From NCBI GenBank assembly GCA_003577005.1, contig QEUW01000392.1, positions 1-6,987 on the forward strand: 6,987 nt of DNA. The letters run 5' to 3'. The stretch comes from Chloroflexota bacterium. Lineage in GTDB: Bacteria > Chloroflexota > Anaerolineae > Caldilineales > Caldilineaceae. Under the pieces are notes generated by a model, which was given only the letters and a program-made list of their open reading frames with translations, made no database searches and was not told the DNA's origin. This document shows, piece by piece, positions 1-5,630 of the stretch. How positions within the stretch are numbered: position 1 is the stretch's first letter; every line of letters starts with the position of its first letter. Made by a program: the position numbers and the translations under genes.

Positions 1-879
1 GTGGGACAGCGGCTGACGATCCCCGTGGCGACACCTCCCCCCATGACCATTCATGTCGTCCAGCGGGGTGATACGCTCTACAGCATTGCGCGGCGCTACG
101 GCACAACCGTGACGGCGATCCAGGCGGCCAACCGGCTCAGGTCGACGACCATCTATGTGGGCCAGCGGCTACTCATTCCAACAAGACCAGGGTACCCCGG
201 CGAACCAACACCGGGACCGACCCCAGGCGCGCCGCTGCGGATCGAATTTCCCCCTGGCGCTACCTCGGCCACCGTCGCCGGTCGCACGGTGCCGAACAAC
301 CCGCAACGCTATCTGGTGCGGGCCCTGCAAGGCCAGACGATGACCGTCTATCTTTCGACAGCCGGTGAGGCGAGCTATATCGCTGTTCTCAACCCGTGGG
401 GCGAAAACATGGCGGGGGCGGGTGGGCCGATCCACCAGTGGTCTGGTGTGTTGCCGGTGACAGGCGACTACACCATCGAAGTGCGGGCGACTCGCTCCGC
501 CGCTGCCGACTTCTACCTGACGGTGACGGTGTCACCACTCGGTACACAGCCCCCGACGCCCGGCCCGGTCCAGCAGGCCGGCGAGGCAGTGGTCGAGAGC
601 GTTCAGGTGCAGATTCTCGAATCGTACCCGGTGCAGGTACAGGCTATCGTCCGCGGCCAGTTGCCCGACGCCTGCACCTACATTGCCAGCGTCACCCAGC
701 AACGCGAGGGGACGACCCTACGCGTGCAACTGGCGACGGCGCGCAACCCCAATCAACTGTGCGCCCAGGTGCTCACCCCGTTTGAGCAGGTGGTGCGTTT
801 GGATGTTGCCGGGCTGCCACCAGGCAATTATAATGTGCGAGTAAATGAGGTCAGTGCGCCGTTCCAACTGCCTGGGTAG
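1..879 (+). CDS. LysM-domain exported protein, 5'-truncated by the window edge
   Basis: The frame is open from base 1, and its first residues (VGQRLTIP) match the tail of a LysM repeat. The gene therefore starts upstream, and the GTG at base 1 is an internal Val codon rather than a start. A complete LysM repeat spans about residues 17-60, with the signature HVVQRGDTLYSIARRYGTTV and the closing YVGQRLLIP. LysM modules bind N-acetylglucosamine polymers such as peptidoglycan, so the protein probably sits at the cell wall or surface. A Pro/Gly/Thr linker (about 61-78) leads to a beta-rich domain (about 79-178) resembling pre-peptidase C-terminal-like domains. A second linker follows, then a C-terminal beta domain (about 195-292). 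This last domain has two cysteines (C225, C254) that could form a disulfide, and a GLPPGNYNVRVN ending. I have the impression of having seen similar tails in exported Chloroflexota proteins. No catalytic domain is visible. The LysM call is firm; the role is unknown. Confidence 0.88.
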   Translation: MGQRLTIPVATPPPMTIHVVQRGDTLYSIARRYGTTVTAIQAANRLRSTTIYVGQRLLIPTRPGYPGEPTPGPTPGAPLRIEFPPGATSATVAGRTVPNNPQRYLVRALQGQTMTVYLSTAGEASYIAVLNPWGENMAGAGGPIHQWSGVLPVTGDYTIEVRATRSAAADFYLTVTVSPLGTQPPTPGPVQQAGEAVVESVQVQILESYPVQVQAIVRGQLPDACTYIASVTQQREGTTLRVQLATARNPNQLCAQVLTPFEQVVRLDVAGLPPGNYNVRVNEVSAPFQLPG

Positions 880-896
880 GCAGCATTTTCGGCTGC
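880..896 (+). other. Small hairpin directly after the LysM gene stop
   Basis: GCAGC (880-884) and GCTGC (892-896) can pair around a 7-nt loop, starting just after the TAG stop. No T-run follows, so it is not a terminator by itself. It may protect the 3' end of the message or be chance. Confidence 0.25.
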
Positions 897-919
897 TCGC
901 ATGTGTGCAAACATGAATG

Positions 920-963
920 GCGAGACCGTCATGACGTTGAACGCCGTGCGGTCTCGCTTTTCT
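920..963 (+). terminator. Probable rho-independent terminator of the LysM gene
   Basis: GCGAGACCG (920-928) pairs perfectly with CGGTCTCGC (949-957). The 9-bp GC-rich stem is followed at once by TTTTCT (958-963). The loop is long (20 nt) but can itself fold in part. The placement 40 bp after the LysM stop and 40 bp before the antiporter start fits the end of one transcription unit. The short T-run and long loop lower the certainty. Confidence 0.6.
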
Positions 964-988
964 ATGTCTGCATGGCTAAGAAAGATAG

Positions 989-994
989 AAGGAG
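989..994 (+). promoter_or_regulatory. Ribosome binding site of the antiporter gene
   Basis: AAGGAG lies six bases before the ATG at 1001 and fixes that start. I see no convincing promoter for this gene in the 40 bp between the upstream terminator and the start codon. Confidence 0.8.
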
Positions 995-1000
995 TCGTTC

Positions 1001-2104
1001 ATGGATGCGCTTGTGATCGGCGTGTTGGTCGCCGGATTGGTCTTGCTGGCGCTAGGCGGGGAACTGCTTGTGCGCGGCGCGTCGCGGCTGGCTGCCATCG
1101 CCGGTGTCTCGCCCCTGGTAATCGGCCTCACGGTTGTCTCCTTTGGCACCAGCGCCCCCGAACTAGCCGTCAGCGTCCAGGCTGGATTTTCGGGCAACGA
1201 TACCATCGCGCTGGCCAATGTCGTCGGCAGTAACATTTTTAACATCCTCTTCATCCTGGGCATCTGCGCCGTGATTTTGCCTTTGACCGTCGACCAACAA
1301 CTGGTGCGGCTCGATGTTCCGCTGATGATCGGGGTGTCGGTATTGGTGTACATTCTGGCGCTTGATGGCCGGCTCGACTTCTGGAATGGCGCCCTGCTCA
1401 CCGCAGGCGTCGTGACGTATACAGTCTGGGCCATTCGCACAAGCCGCCAGGAGAGCGCCGCTGTCCAGGCTGAGTATGCCGAAGAATACGCTGAACGTCC
1501 CGGTGCTCCCCACACACCGGCCATTATCCTCCGCGAGACCGGCTTTGTCCTTGCCGGGTTGGTTGTGCTGGTGTTGGGGTCGCGCTGGCTGGTGAACGGC
1601 GCGGTCGCGTTAGCGGCAGCCCTCGGCGTGAGCGATGTGGTGATTGGTCTGACTATCGTGGCGGTCGGCACTTCGTTGCCCGAAGTGGCGACCTCGGTGG
1701 TGGCAGTGTTGCGCAAGGAACGCGACATCGCCATCGGCAACGCCATCGGGAGCAACCTGTTCAACCTGCTGGCGATCTTGGGCGTGGCGAGTATGGTGAC
1801 GCCAGGCGGCCTGACCGTGGCGCCTGCGCTACTCGGTTTTGACCTGCTTGTGATGGTCGCTGTTGCGGTTGCCTGTCTGCCTATTTGCTTCTCTGACTGG
1901 TGTATCGACCGCCGTGAGGGGCTGCTCTTTCTTGGTTCGTATGTGGCGTATACGATCTTTCTCGTGCTTTCCGCAACTCAACACCAGGCGCTGCCGCGCT
2001 ACACGAATGTGATGCTCAGCATCGTACTGCCGGCGCTCACCATCGTTTTAACCCTCTGGTGGATCAAAACACTCCGCACCGGGCTGCGCGCTCCGCCCCG
2101 CTAG
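1001..2104 (+). CDS. Calcium/sodium antiporter (CaCA family, YrbG-like)
   Basis: This integral membrane cation exchanger of the Na_Ca_ex (YrbG/CaCA) family is expected to extrude Ca2+ (or a related cation) in exchange for Na+ or H+ across the inner membrane. Two inverted alpha-repeats are clear. The first carries GTSAPE (residues 49-54) and GSNIFN (76-81). The second carries GTSLPE (223-228) and GSNLFN (250-255). The Glu and Asn residues in these motifs form the ion site in known family members. The rest is hydrophobic transmembrane helix, with a hydrophilic loop rich in Glu and Ala at about residues 147-178 joining the halves. At 367 residues it is longer than the roughly 325 of E. coli YrbG. 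The excess is partly a C-terminal hydrophobic stretch (about 338-358) that looks like one additional helix. It appears to be a single-gene unit between a terminator-like hairpin upstream and an inverted repeat downstream. The transported ion cannot be settled from sequence. Confidence 0.93.
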   Translation: MDALVIGVLVAGLVLLALGGELLVRGASRLAAIAGVSPLVIGLTVVSFGTSAPELAVSVQAGFSGNDTIALANVVGSNIFNILFILGICAVILPLTVDQQLVRLDVPLMIGVSVLVYILALDGRLDFWNGALLTAGVVTYTVWAIRTSRQESAAVQAEYAEEYAERPGAPHTPAIILRETGFVLAGLVVLVLGSRWLVNGAVALAAALGVSDVVIGLTIVAVGTSLPEVATSVVAVLRKERDIAIGNAIGSNLFNLLAILGVASMVTPGGLTVAPALLGFDLLVMVAVAVACLPICFSDWCIDRREGLLFLGSYVAYTIFLVLSATQHQALPRYTNVMLSIVLPALTIVLTLWWIKTLRTGLRAPPR

Positions 2105-2139
2105 AGCGCAACTGGCTCGATGTCTGCGATTCCAGCGAT

Positions 2140-2210
2140 AGCCAAGCAATGAGGCTTTTTTCAAAGCGAAGATAAGCACCAACAAAGAGCAAAAGCCTCA
2201 TTGCTTGGCT
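2140..2210. repeat. Perfect 20-bp inverted repeat, possible transcription terminator
   Basis: AGCCAAGCAATGAGGCTTTT at 2140-2159 recurs as its exact reverse complement at 2191-2210, around a 31-nt spacer. The left arm runs into six T's (2156-2161) and the right arm begins with A's. The structure lies 35 bp after the antiporter stop and ahead of the oxidoreductase promoter, so it may end the antiporter transcript. However, no T-run follows the complete stem. I found no direct repeat flanking it, so there is no direct sign of transposition. The two arms and their geometry are certain; the function is inferred. Confidence 0.7.
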
Positions 2211-2212
2211 TC

Positions 2213-2239
2213 TTGAACCAAATTCTGAATCCCTACAAT
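2213..2239 (+). promoter_or_regulatory. Candidate promoter of the oxidoreductase gene
   Basis: A TTGAAC -35-like box (2213-2218) and a TACAAT -10-like box (2234-2239) are separated by 15 bp, slightly short of the ideal 17. The predicted start point near 2246 would leave a leader of about 25 nt before the ATG at 2271. It would make the upstream in-frame ATG at 2247 effectively leaderless, which supports the later start. Confidence 0.4.
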
Positions 2240-2257
2240 AGGCAACATGCACTGGAC

Positions 2258-2264
2258 AAAGGAG
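2258..2264 (+). promoter_or_regulatory. Ribosome binding site deciding the oxidoreductase start
   Basis: AAAGGAG ends six bases before the ATG at 2271. The alternative in-frame ATG at 2247 has no Shine-Dalgarno sequence in front of it and would place this strong site inside the coding region. Confidence 0.8.
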
Positions 2265-2270
2265 AAAATC

Positions 2271-3158
2271 ATGGCGACACCGGTAGGTCTCAACATCTGG
2301 TCGGGGTTGGTGGGCGATACAATGCCCTATCTCGACGACGTAGGCTCGCACTTTGATTCGTTCTGGTTTCCCGACCATGTGCAATATGGGGCGAAGAACG
2401 TGGCCGAAGGGTGGAGCCTGTTGGCTTTTGCGCTGGCGCGCTACCCCGACAAGCTCCAGGGACACCAGGTGTTGTGCAACAGTTTCCGCAACCCGGCGCA
2501 CCTGGCCAAGATGGCCGCCACCTGCCAGATCCTCTCCGGCGGGCGCGTTGTGCTGGGGATCGGCGCAGGGTGGAACGAAGAAGAGTACCTTGCCTACGGC
2601 TGGCCGTTTCCCAAAACTTCAGTGCGGGCGGAGCAACTGGCCGAGGCAATCCAGATTTGCCGGCTGATGTGGTCGCAAAGCCCGGCCAATTTCGGGGGCA
2701 AGCACTATCAGCTGCGCGACGCCTACTGCCATCCTCACCCGGAGCCGCCGCCGCCAATCATGGTGGGCGGCCACGGCGAGAAATTTCTCCTGCGGGTGGT
2801 GGCGCAACATGCCGACTGGTGGAACTACATCTACACCGACCAGGCAACCTATGCGCACAAGCAGAAGGTGCTCAAAGAGCACTGCCTGGCCGTGGGTCGC
2901 AACTACGATGAAATCGTCCAGGTGGTCGCCGCGCATATTCTGGTCGGGCCCAATGAGGCGGAACTACAGCGTATGGCAGCCCAGCCACATGTGCGCCCTA
3001 CCACAACCAACGGCTTTGCCGGCACACCTGAACAGGTGATCGAACGGCTCCGCGCCGCCCAGGAACAGGGCGCCCACCGCATCCACGTTGCCTTCGCCGA
3101 CACCCCCCGCCGCGAAAGCACGCAGCTCTTTATCGAAGAAGTCCTCCCGCACCTGTAG
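2271..3158 (+). CDS. LLM-class (luciferase-like) oxidoreductase, probably F420-dependent
   Basis: This is a cytoplasmic TIM-barrel enzyme of the bacterial luciferase-like superfamily (Pfam Bac_luciferase). Members use reduced FMN or coenzyme F420 for hydride transfer or monooxygenation. The protein has 295 residues, a usual length for the F420-type subgroup. Visible family signatures are the N-terminal strand VGLNIW, FDSFWFPDHV, CNSFRNPAHLAKMAATCQILSGGR written here as parts CNSFRNPAHL and AATCQILSGGR, and then GIGAGWNEEEY (96-106). These are followed by FPKTSVRAEQLAEA, PPIMVGGHGEKFL, and a C-terminal GFAGTPEQVIERL. The GIGAGWNEEEY and R-x-EQL-x-EA pattern is typical of F420-dependent members. 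The start is set by AAAGGAG six bases upstream. The gene is monocistronic and converges on the MBL-fold gene, with only a hairpin between the stop codons. The substrate is unknown, and the neighbours give no pathway clue. Cofactor choice is inferred from family resemblance. Confidence 0.9.
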   Translation: MATPVGLNIWSGLVGDTMPYLDDVGSHFDSFWFPDHVQYGAKNVAEGWSLLAFALARYPDKLQGHQVLCNSFRNPAHLAKMAATCQILSGGRVVLGIGAGWNEEEYLAYGWPFPKTSVRAEQLAEAIQICRLMWSQSPANFGGKHYQLRDAYCHPHPEPPPPIMVGGHGEKFLLRVVAQHADWWNYIYTDQATYAHKQKVLKEHCLAVGRNYDEIVQVVAAHILVGPNEAELQRMAAQPHVRPTTTNGFAGTPEQVIERLRAAQEQGAHRIHVAFADTPRRESTQLFIEEVLPHL

Positions 3159-3226
3159 AACGTAGAGCACAGAACGTAGAACGTGGATCAGGCTTGTTCT
3201 ACGTTCTACGTTCTGTGCTCTACGTT
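3159..3226. terminator. Long perfect hairpin filling the gap between convergent genes
   Basis: The arms 3159-3184 and 3201-3226 are exact 26-bp reverse complements. A G-U pair plus two further pairs extend the stem to 29 bp, with a 10-nt loop (3188-3197). The left arm starts on the base after the oxidoreductase TAG. The right arm ends on the base before the complement of the MBL gene TGA, so the hairpin occupies the whole intergenic space. The arms are built from a repeated AACGTAGA unit (3159-3166, 3173-3180, variant AACGTGGA 3180-3187). No T-run follows on either strand. A role as bidirectional transcript end or mRNA stabiliser is likely but inferred. Confidence 0.7.
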
Positions 3227-3883
3227 TCACTGGGTGGGTTGCAGCAGGACGACCTGGGTCTCTTCGGGAAGGGAGGCGCGTGTGACACGGAAGAGTTCCT
3301 GGGGATCGGGGGCAGCGGCGCCAAATTCTTTGAGGAATTTCTCGACCGGCTCCAGGCTGGCGGCGAGGCTGGGGCTGAGGCCAGGGTGCTGGTAGTGCAT
3401 GGGAATGACAATCTTTGGCTCGAAGAGGCCGATCACCTCGACGGCGCGCGTGGGGTCGAGCGTCTCGCCACCGCCGACCGGTACAAGCAACACATCGACG
3501 TCGCCAATGTTGAGTTCTTCAATCTCGGCCTGGGTCGGCACTTCGCCCAGGTCGCCCAGGTGGCCCACTGTGAATTCGCCAAAATCAAAGAAGAAGACCA
3601 CGTTACGCTCACTCGCAGCGCTCGTTGCCTTGCGGTGGTAGGTCGTAGCGCCAGTGACAAAGATATTCTTCACCTCATACTCGCCTGGCCCGGTCAGCAC
3701 CTTTGGCTCACCTATCACCCGGTCTACGGCATTGTGACCGGGGCGATCGTGGCTGACGGTCACGATGTCGGCGCGCAGCTTGGGCAAAGTCATGCCGGAG
3801 CTGCGATCATAGGGGTCACAAACCACTACACCACCGGCCTCCCGGAGACGAAAACAAGAGAGACCATACCAATTGATTTCCAT
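3227..3883 (-). CDS. MBL-fold hydrolase-like protein with degenerate metal motif
   Basis: This 218-residue protein belongs to the metallo-beta-lactamase fold in the UlaG-like/Lactamase_B_3 group (COG2220). The N-terminus [13 protein letters not shown] and the CDPYD strand (22-26) are typical of that group. The canonical HxHxDH motif is degraded to H45-D-R47-P-G49-H50, so the second His is Arg and the Asp is Gly. Downstream ligand-like residues remain: H108 in GHLGDLG and H163 in IPMHYQ, plus Y82-H83 in the usual YHRKAT region. The protein may bind one metal, use an altered site, or be non-catalytic; the substrate is unknown. The start at 3883 was chosen because ACAGGAG lies ten bases upstream and homology begins there. 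An in-frame ATG at 3931 falls upstream of the predicted -10 box and would not be transcribed. The gene is divergent from the PH-domain operon and convergent with the oxidoreductase. Confidence 0.87.
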   Translation of the reverse strand: MEINWYGLSCFRLREAGGVVVCDPYDRSSGMTLPKLRADIVTVSHDRPGHNAVDRVIGEPKVLTGPGEYEVKNIFVTGATTYHRKATSAASERNVVFFFDFGEFTVGHLGDLGEVPTQAEIEELNIGDVDVLLVPVGGGETLDPTRAVEVIGLFEPKIVIPMHYQHPGLSPSLAASLEPVEKFLKEFGAAAPDPQELFRVTRASLPEETQVVLLQPTQ

Positions 3884-3893
3884 AATAGAATAG

Positions 3894-3900
3894 CTCCTGT
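3894..3900 (-). promoter_or_regulatory. Ribosome binding site of the MBL-fold gene
   Basis: Read on the minus strand this is ACAGGAG, ten bases before the ATG at 3883. It supports the short start over the in-frame ATG at 3931. Confidence 0.65.
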
Positions 3901-3919
3901 GGAACAAATGTTTTGTTTT

Positions 3920-3948
3920 ACTATACTGCAATTTTTCTATCCTATCAA
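3920..3948 (-). promoter_or_regulatory. Sigma-70-type promoter of the MBL-fold gene
   Basis: On the minus strand TTGATA (3948-3943) and TATAGT (3925-3920) are separated by exactly 17 bp, in a locally AT-rich stretch. Transcription would start near 3913 and give a leader of about 30 nt. The mobile element end at 3965 lies only 16 bp upstream of the -35 box, so its insertion replaced whatever sequence once lay upstream. Confidence 0.7.
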
Positions 3949-3955
3949 ATTGGCA

Positions 3956-4106
3956 GTACCTAGAGAGTGCGTCCAGGATTGGGGGCAGGTTTGCGTGACA
4001 CCCTTCCCGGAAGGGGGCGCAAGGTGGCTTCTCGACCAGGCTGTTTTGGCCCCCTTCCGGGAAGGTCTACCCGAGTCCCCAAATTTCGGACGCACCCGTA
4101 CCTAGA
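3956..4106. mobile_element. MITE-like fold-back element with 9-bp target duplication
   Basis: The element occupies 3965-4097 (133 bp) and is flanked by perfect direct repeats GTACCTAGA (3956-3964 and 4098-4106), as expected of a target-site duplication. Its termini are inverted repeats: GAGTGCGTCC at the left end and GGGTGCGTCC read inward from the right, 9 of 10 identical. Similarity resumes a few bases further in as GGGG (3981-3985, against CCCC 4077-4080). Deeper inside is a second, perfect 17-bp inverted pair, CCTTCCCGGAAGGGGGC at 4002-4018 and its complement at 4049-4065. Each copy is itself a near-palindrome. There is no coding capacity, so movement would need a transposase supplied in trans. 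Several IS families make 9-bp duplications, and I cannot assign one. It sits between two divergent promoters and makes up much of the 335-bp gene-free gap 3884-4218. Confidence 0.75.
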
Positions 4107-4140
4107 AGGCAAGATGGCATCTATACGCTAACCTACCTGG

Positions 4141-4170
4141 TTGCACAGCCAGCCGCGGCGATGGTATGAT
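4141..4170 (+). promoter_or_regulatory. Promoter of the PH-domain/phosphatase/serpin operon
   Basis: TTGCAC (4141-4146) and TATGAT (4165-4170) are 18 bp apart. The predicted start near 4177 gives a leader of about 42 nt before the ATG at 4219. It is the only convincing promoter I see ahead of the three tightly spaced genes. Confidence 0.65.
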
Positions 4171-4185
4171 ACGGCAATGCAAAAT

Positions 4186-4200
4186 CGCCCTCGGTGGGCG
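4186..4200 (+). other. Leader hairpin ahead of the PH-domain gene
   Basis: CGCCC (4186-4190) and GGGCG (4196-4200) form a 5-bp all-GC stem with a 5-nt loop in the predicted leader. It ends four bases before the Shine-Dalgarno sequence AAAGGAG (4205-4211). It could modulate ribosome access, but this is speculative. Confidence 0.3.
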
Positions 4201-4218
4201 TGAGAAAGGAGAGCGTAT

Positions 4219-4782
4219 ATGGAACGCAATCAGGTTCGCCAGGTAATTACCGCCCAGTTCCACCAATCTTTGGCCGAGAACCGTATCCAGATAGAGTCGA
4301 TCCCTCCAAACGAACTCCAGGCGATTGTGAACGCCCTGGCAGATGGTGTCTTTGCGGCATTGGCCGCTGTGGAAGATGAGGCCGAAGTACCAGTTGCAAG
4401 CCAGGGTGGGGAGCCCGCCGCGGCTGCGGCCCCGCCAGGCACAAGTGACGAAGAACAGCTTCTCTGGCGCGGCCGGCCCTATCTGAGTATCGGCACAATC
4501 TACGAACTCACAACACAGCGGCTCCGCATTCTGCGCGGCATCTTTGGCAATACGGTCGAAGAGATCGAACTGGTGCGGGTCAAGGATACACGGGTCAAAC
4601 AACACGCCGGTGAGCGGATGCTGGATGTAGGCGACATCACCGTCATCAGCACCGACCCCAGCACACCAGAGAAGACCCTCCACAACGTCCGCAACCCGCT
4701 CGAAGTGCGCGAACTCATCCGCAAGGCGACCATGGGCGAAAAACAGCGCCGTGGCATGCGCTATCGCGAAGAACTCAGCTAA
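4219..4782 (+). CDS. Bacterial PH-domain protein of unknown role
   Basis: This is a soluble 187-residue protein in three parts. The N-terminal segment (about 1-53) is predicted helical and begins MERNQVRQVITAQFHQSL. A low-complexity Ala/Pro/Glu/Gly linker follows (about 54-79). A beta-rich domain (about 80-172) resembles the bacterial pleckstrin-homology fold bPH_2 (the YdbS/YdbT-type domain), with the characteristic opening LLWRGRPYLSIGTIYELTTQ and later RILRGIFGNTVEEIELVRV. The tail after 172 is strongly charged. No signal peptide or transmembrane helix is visible, unlike many bPH_2 proteins, which carry membrane helices. The start is supported by AAAGGAG seven bases upstream. It is the first gene of an operon, with the phosphatase starting 11 bp after its stop. 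The fold family is moderately sure; ligand and partner are unknown. Confidence 0.82.
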   Translation: MERNQVRQVITAQFHQSLAENRIQIESIPPNELQAIVNALADGVFAALAAVEDEAEVPVASQGGEPAAAAAPPGTSDEEQLLWRGRPYLSIGTIYELTTQRLRILRGIFGNTVEEIELVRVKDTRVKQHAGERMLDVGDITVISTDPSTPEKTLHNVRNPLEVRELIRKATMGEKQRRGMRYREELS

Positions 4783-4793
4783 AGAGCCATCCT

Positions 4794-5630
4794 ATGAATC
4801 CACCGGTTGACATCGAAGCAGTGATCTCAGCCACGCGGCGCGCCGGCCAACTGGTACTCACCATGCAGCGTGCCGGGCTGCGCAATATCCAGAGCAAGTC
4901 AACCGAGATCGATTTGGTCACCGAGGCTGATCTGGCGAGCGAGGCCTTTCTGCGCAAGGAGTTGGGCGAACTCTTTCCCGAAGCGGGCTTTTGGGGCGAG
5001 GAGAGCAACCAACAACCCGACGCAGAATACTTCTGGCTCGTCGATCCCATCGATGGCACAGTCAATTATGCCAACGGTGTCGCCTTTTACTCGGTGACGG
5101 TGGCGCTCTATCACGATGATACCTGCCTGCTGGGGGTGACGGTGGAACCGCCCGCTAGTCGCATCTACTGGACCGTGCGCGGAGAAGGGGCGTTTCTGCG
5201 CGAACCCGGTGGCGACCAACGCCGGCTCGTCACCAACCAGGTTGACCGGCTGAGCCGGGCGCTGCTGACCACCGGGTTCCCCTATCATCGCACCGAGTCG
5301 GCGGACAACAATACCGCCGAATTCGCCCACTTTACCCGCCATAGCCAGGCCGTGCGTTGTATGGGTTCGGCGGCGCTCGATCTGGCCCATGTGGCTGCTG
5401 GCGCCATGGCTGGCTATTGGGAGGCCTGGCTCAATCCCTGGGATGCGGCCGCCGGGGCCCTGTTGGTGCAGGAGGCGGGCGGTCTTGTCACCGACTATCC
5501 GGGCAACGACTGGCAGTTTACCAGTGGAACGCTCGTCGCCAGCAATGGCAACCCAACCCTTCATCAGTCGATGCTTGAAATCATTGGGCAAGCGCGCACG
5601 CAGCTCAACGACGAAAAAGAGGAGAGTTGA
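4794..5630 (+). CDS. Inositol monophosphatase family protein
   Basis: This 278-residue cytoplasmic Mg2+-dependent, Li+-sensitive-type phosphatase belongs to the IMPase/SuhB/CysQ superfamily. All metal-site motifs are intact: GEES (68-71, with E70), DPIDGT (84-89, with D84 and D87), and WDAAAGALLVQEAGG beginning at W216 (D217). The helix GSAALDLAHVAAGAMAGYWE ahead of the last motif is also typical. The length is normal for the family. Likely substrates are inositol-1-phosphate or another small phosphate ester (histidinol phosphate, fructose-1,6-bisphosphate and PAP phosphatases share the fold), and sequence alone does not choose between them. The ribosome binding site is weak (AGAG at 4783-4786), so translation may depend on the upstream PH-domain gene 11 bp away. 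Its stop overlaps the serpin start by one base. Enzyme class is confident, substrate is not. Confidence 0.93.
   Translation: MNPPVDIEAVISATRRAGQLVLTMQRAGLRNIQSKSTEIDLVTEADLASEAFLRKELGELFPEAGFWGEESNQQPDAEYFWLVDPIDGTVNYANGVAFYSVTVALYHDDTCLLGVTVEPPASRIYWTVRGEGAFLREPGGDQRRLVTNQVDRLSRALLTTGFPYHRTESADNNTAEFAHFTRHSQAVRCMGSAALDLAHVAAGAMAGYWEAWLNPWDAAAGALLVQEAGGLVTDYPGNDWQFTSGTLVASNGNPTLHQSMLEIIGQARTQLNDEKEES
5619..5624 (+). promoter_or_regulatory. Ribosome binding site of the serpin inside the phosphatase end
   Basis: GAGGAG lies five bases before the serpin ATG at 5630, which overlaps the phosphatase stop as TGATG. Together they indicate translational coupling and fix the serpin start. Confidence 0.75.

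Noticed and set aside
937..966. Possible antiporter promoter (TTGAAC with a TCTATG-like -10)
   Set aside because: The -10 match is poor and the boxes overlap the terminator stem, so I do not call it.
976..1764. A 262-codon minus-strand open frame opposite the antiporter
   Set aside because: Its Thr/Arg/Ser-rich composition is the antisense shadow of hydrophobic helices. The plus strand has unmistakable exchanger motifs.
2247..2270. Upstream in-frame ATG for the oxidoreductase
   Set aside because: It adds eight non-conserved residues, has no ribosome binding site, and would sit at the predicted transcription start.
3967..4095. Treating the 3967-4095 structure as a CRISPR or riboswitch
   Set aside because: There is no repeat-spacer periodicity, and the flanking 9-bp direct repeats with inverted termini are better explained by transposition.
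3194..4105. A 303-codon plus-strand open frame opposite the MBL-fold gene
   Set aside because: It begins within the hairpin repeat, covers the antisense of a recognisable MBL protein and the mobile element, and shows no family motif or ribosome binding site.
4102..4683. A minus-strand open frame opposite the PH-domain gene
   Set aside because: No start signals and no domain. The plus-strand frame has a promoter, a ribosome binding site and a recognisable fold.
4899..5591. A 230-codon minus-strand open frame opposite the phosphatase
   Set aside because: It is antisense to intact IMPase motifs and has no recognisable content of its own.
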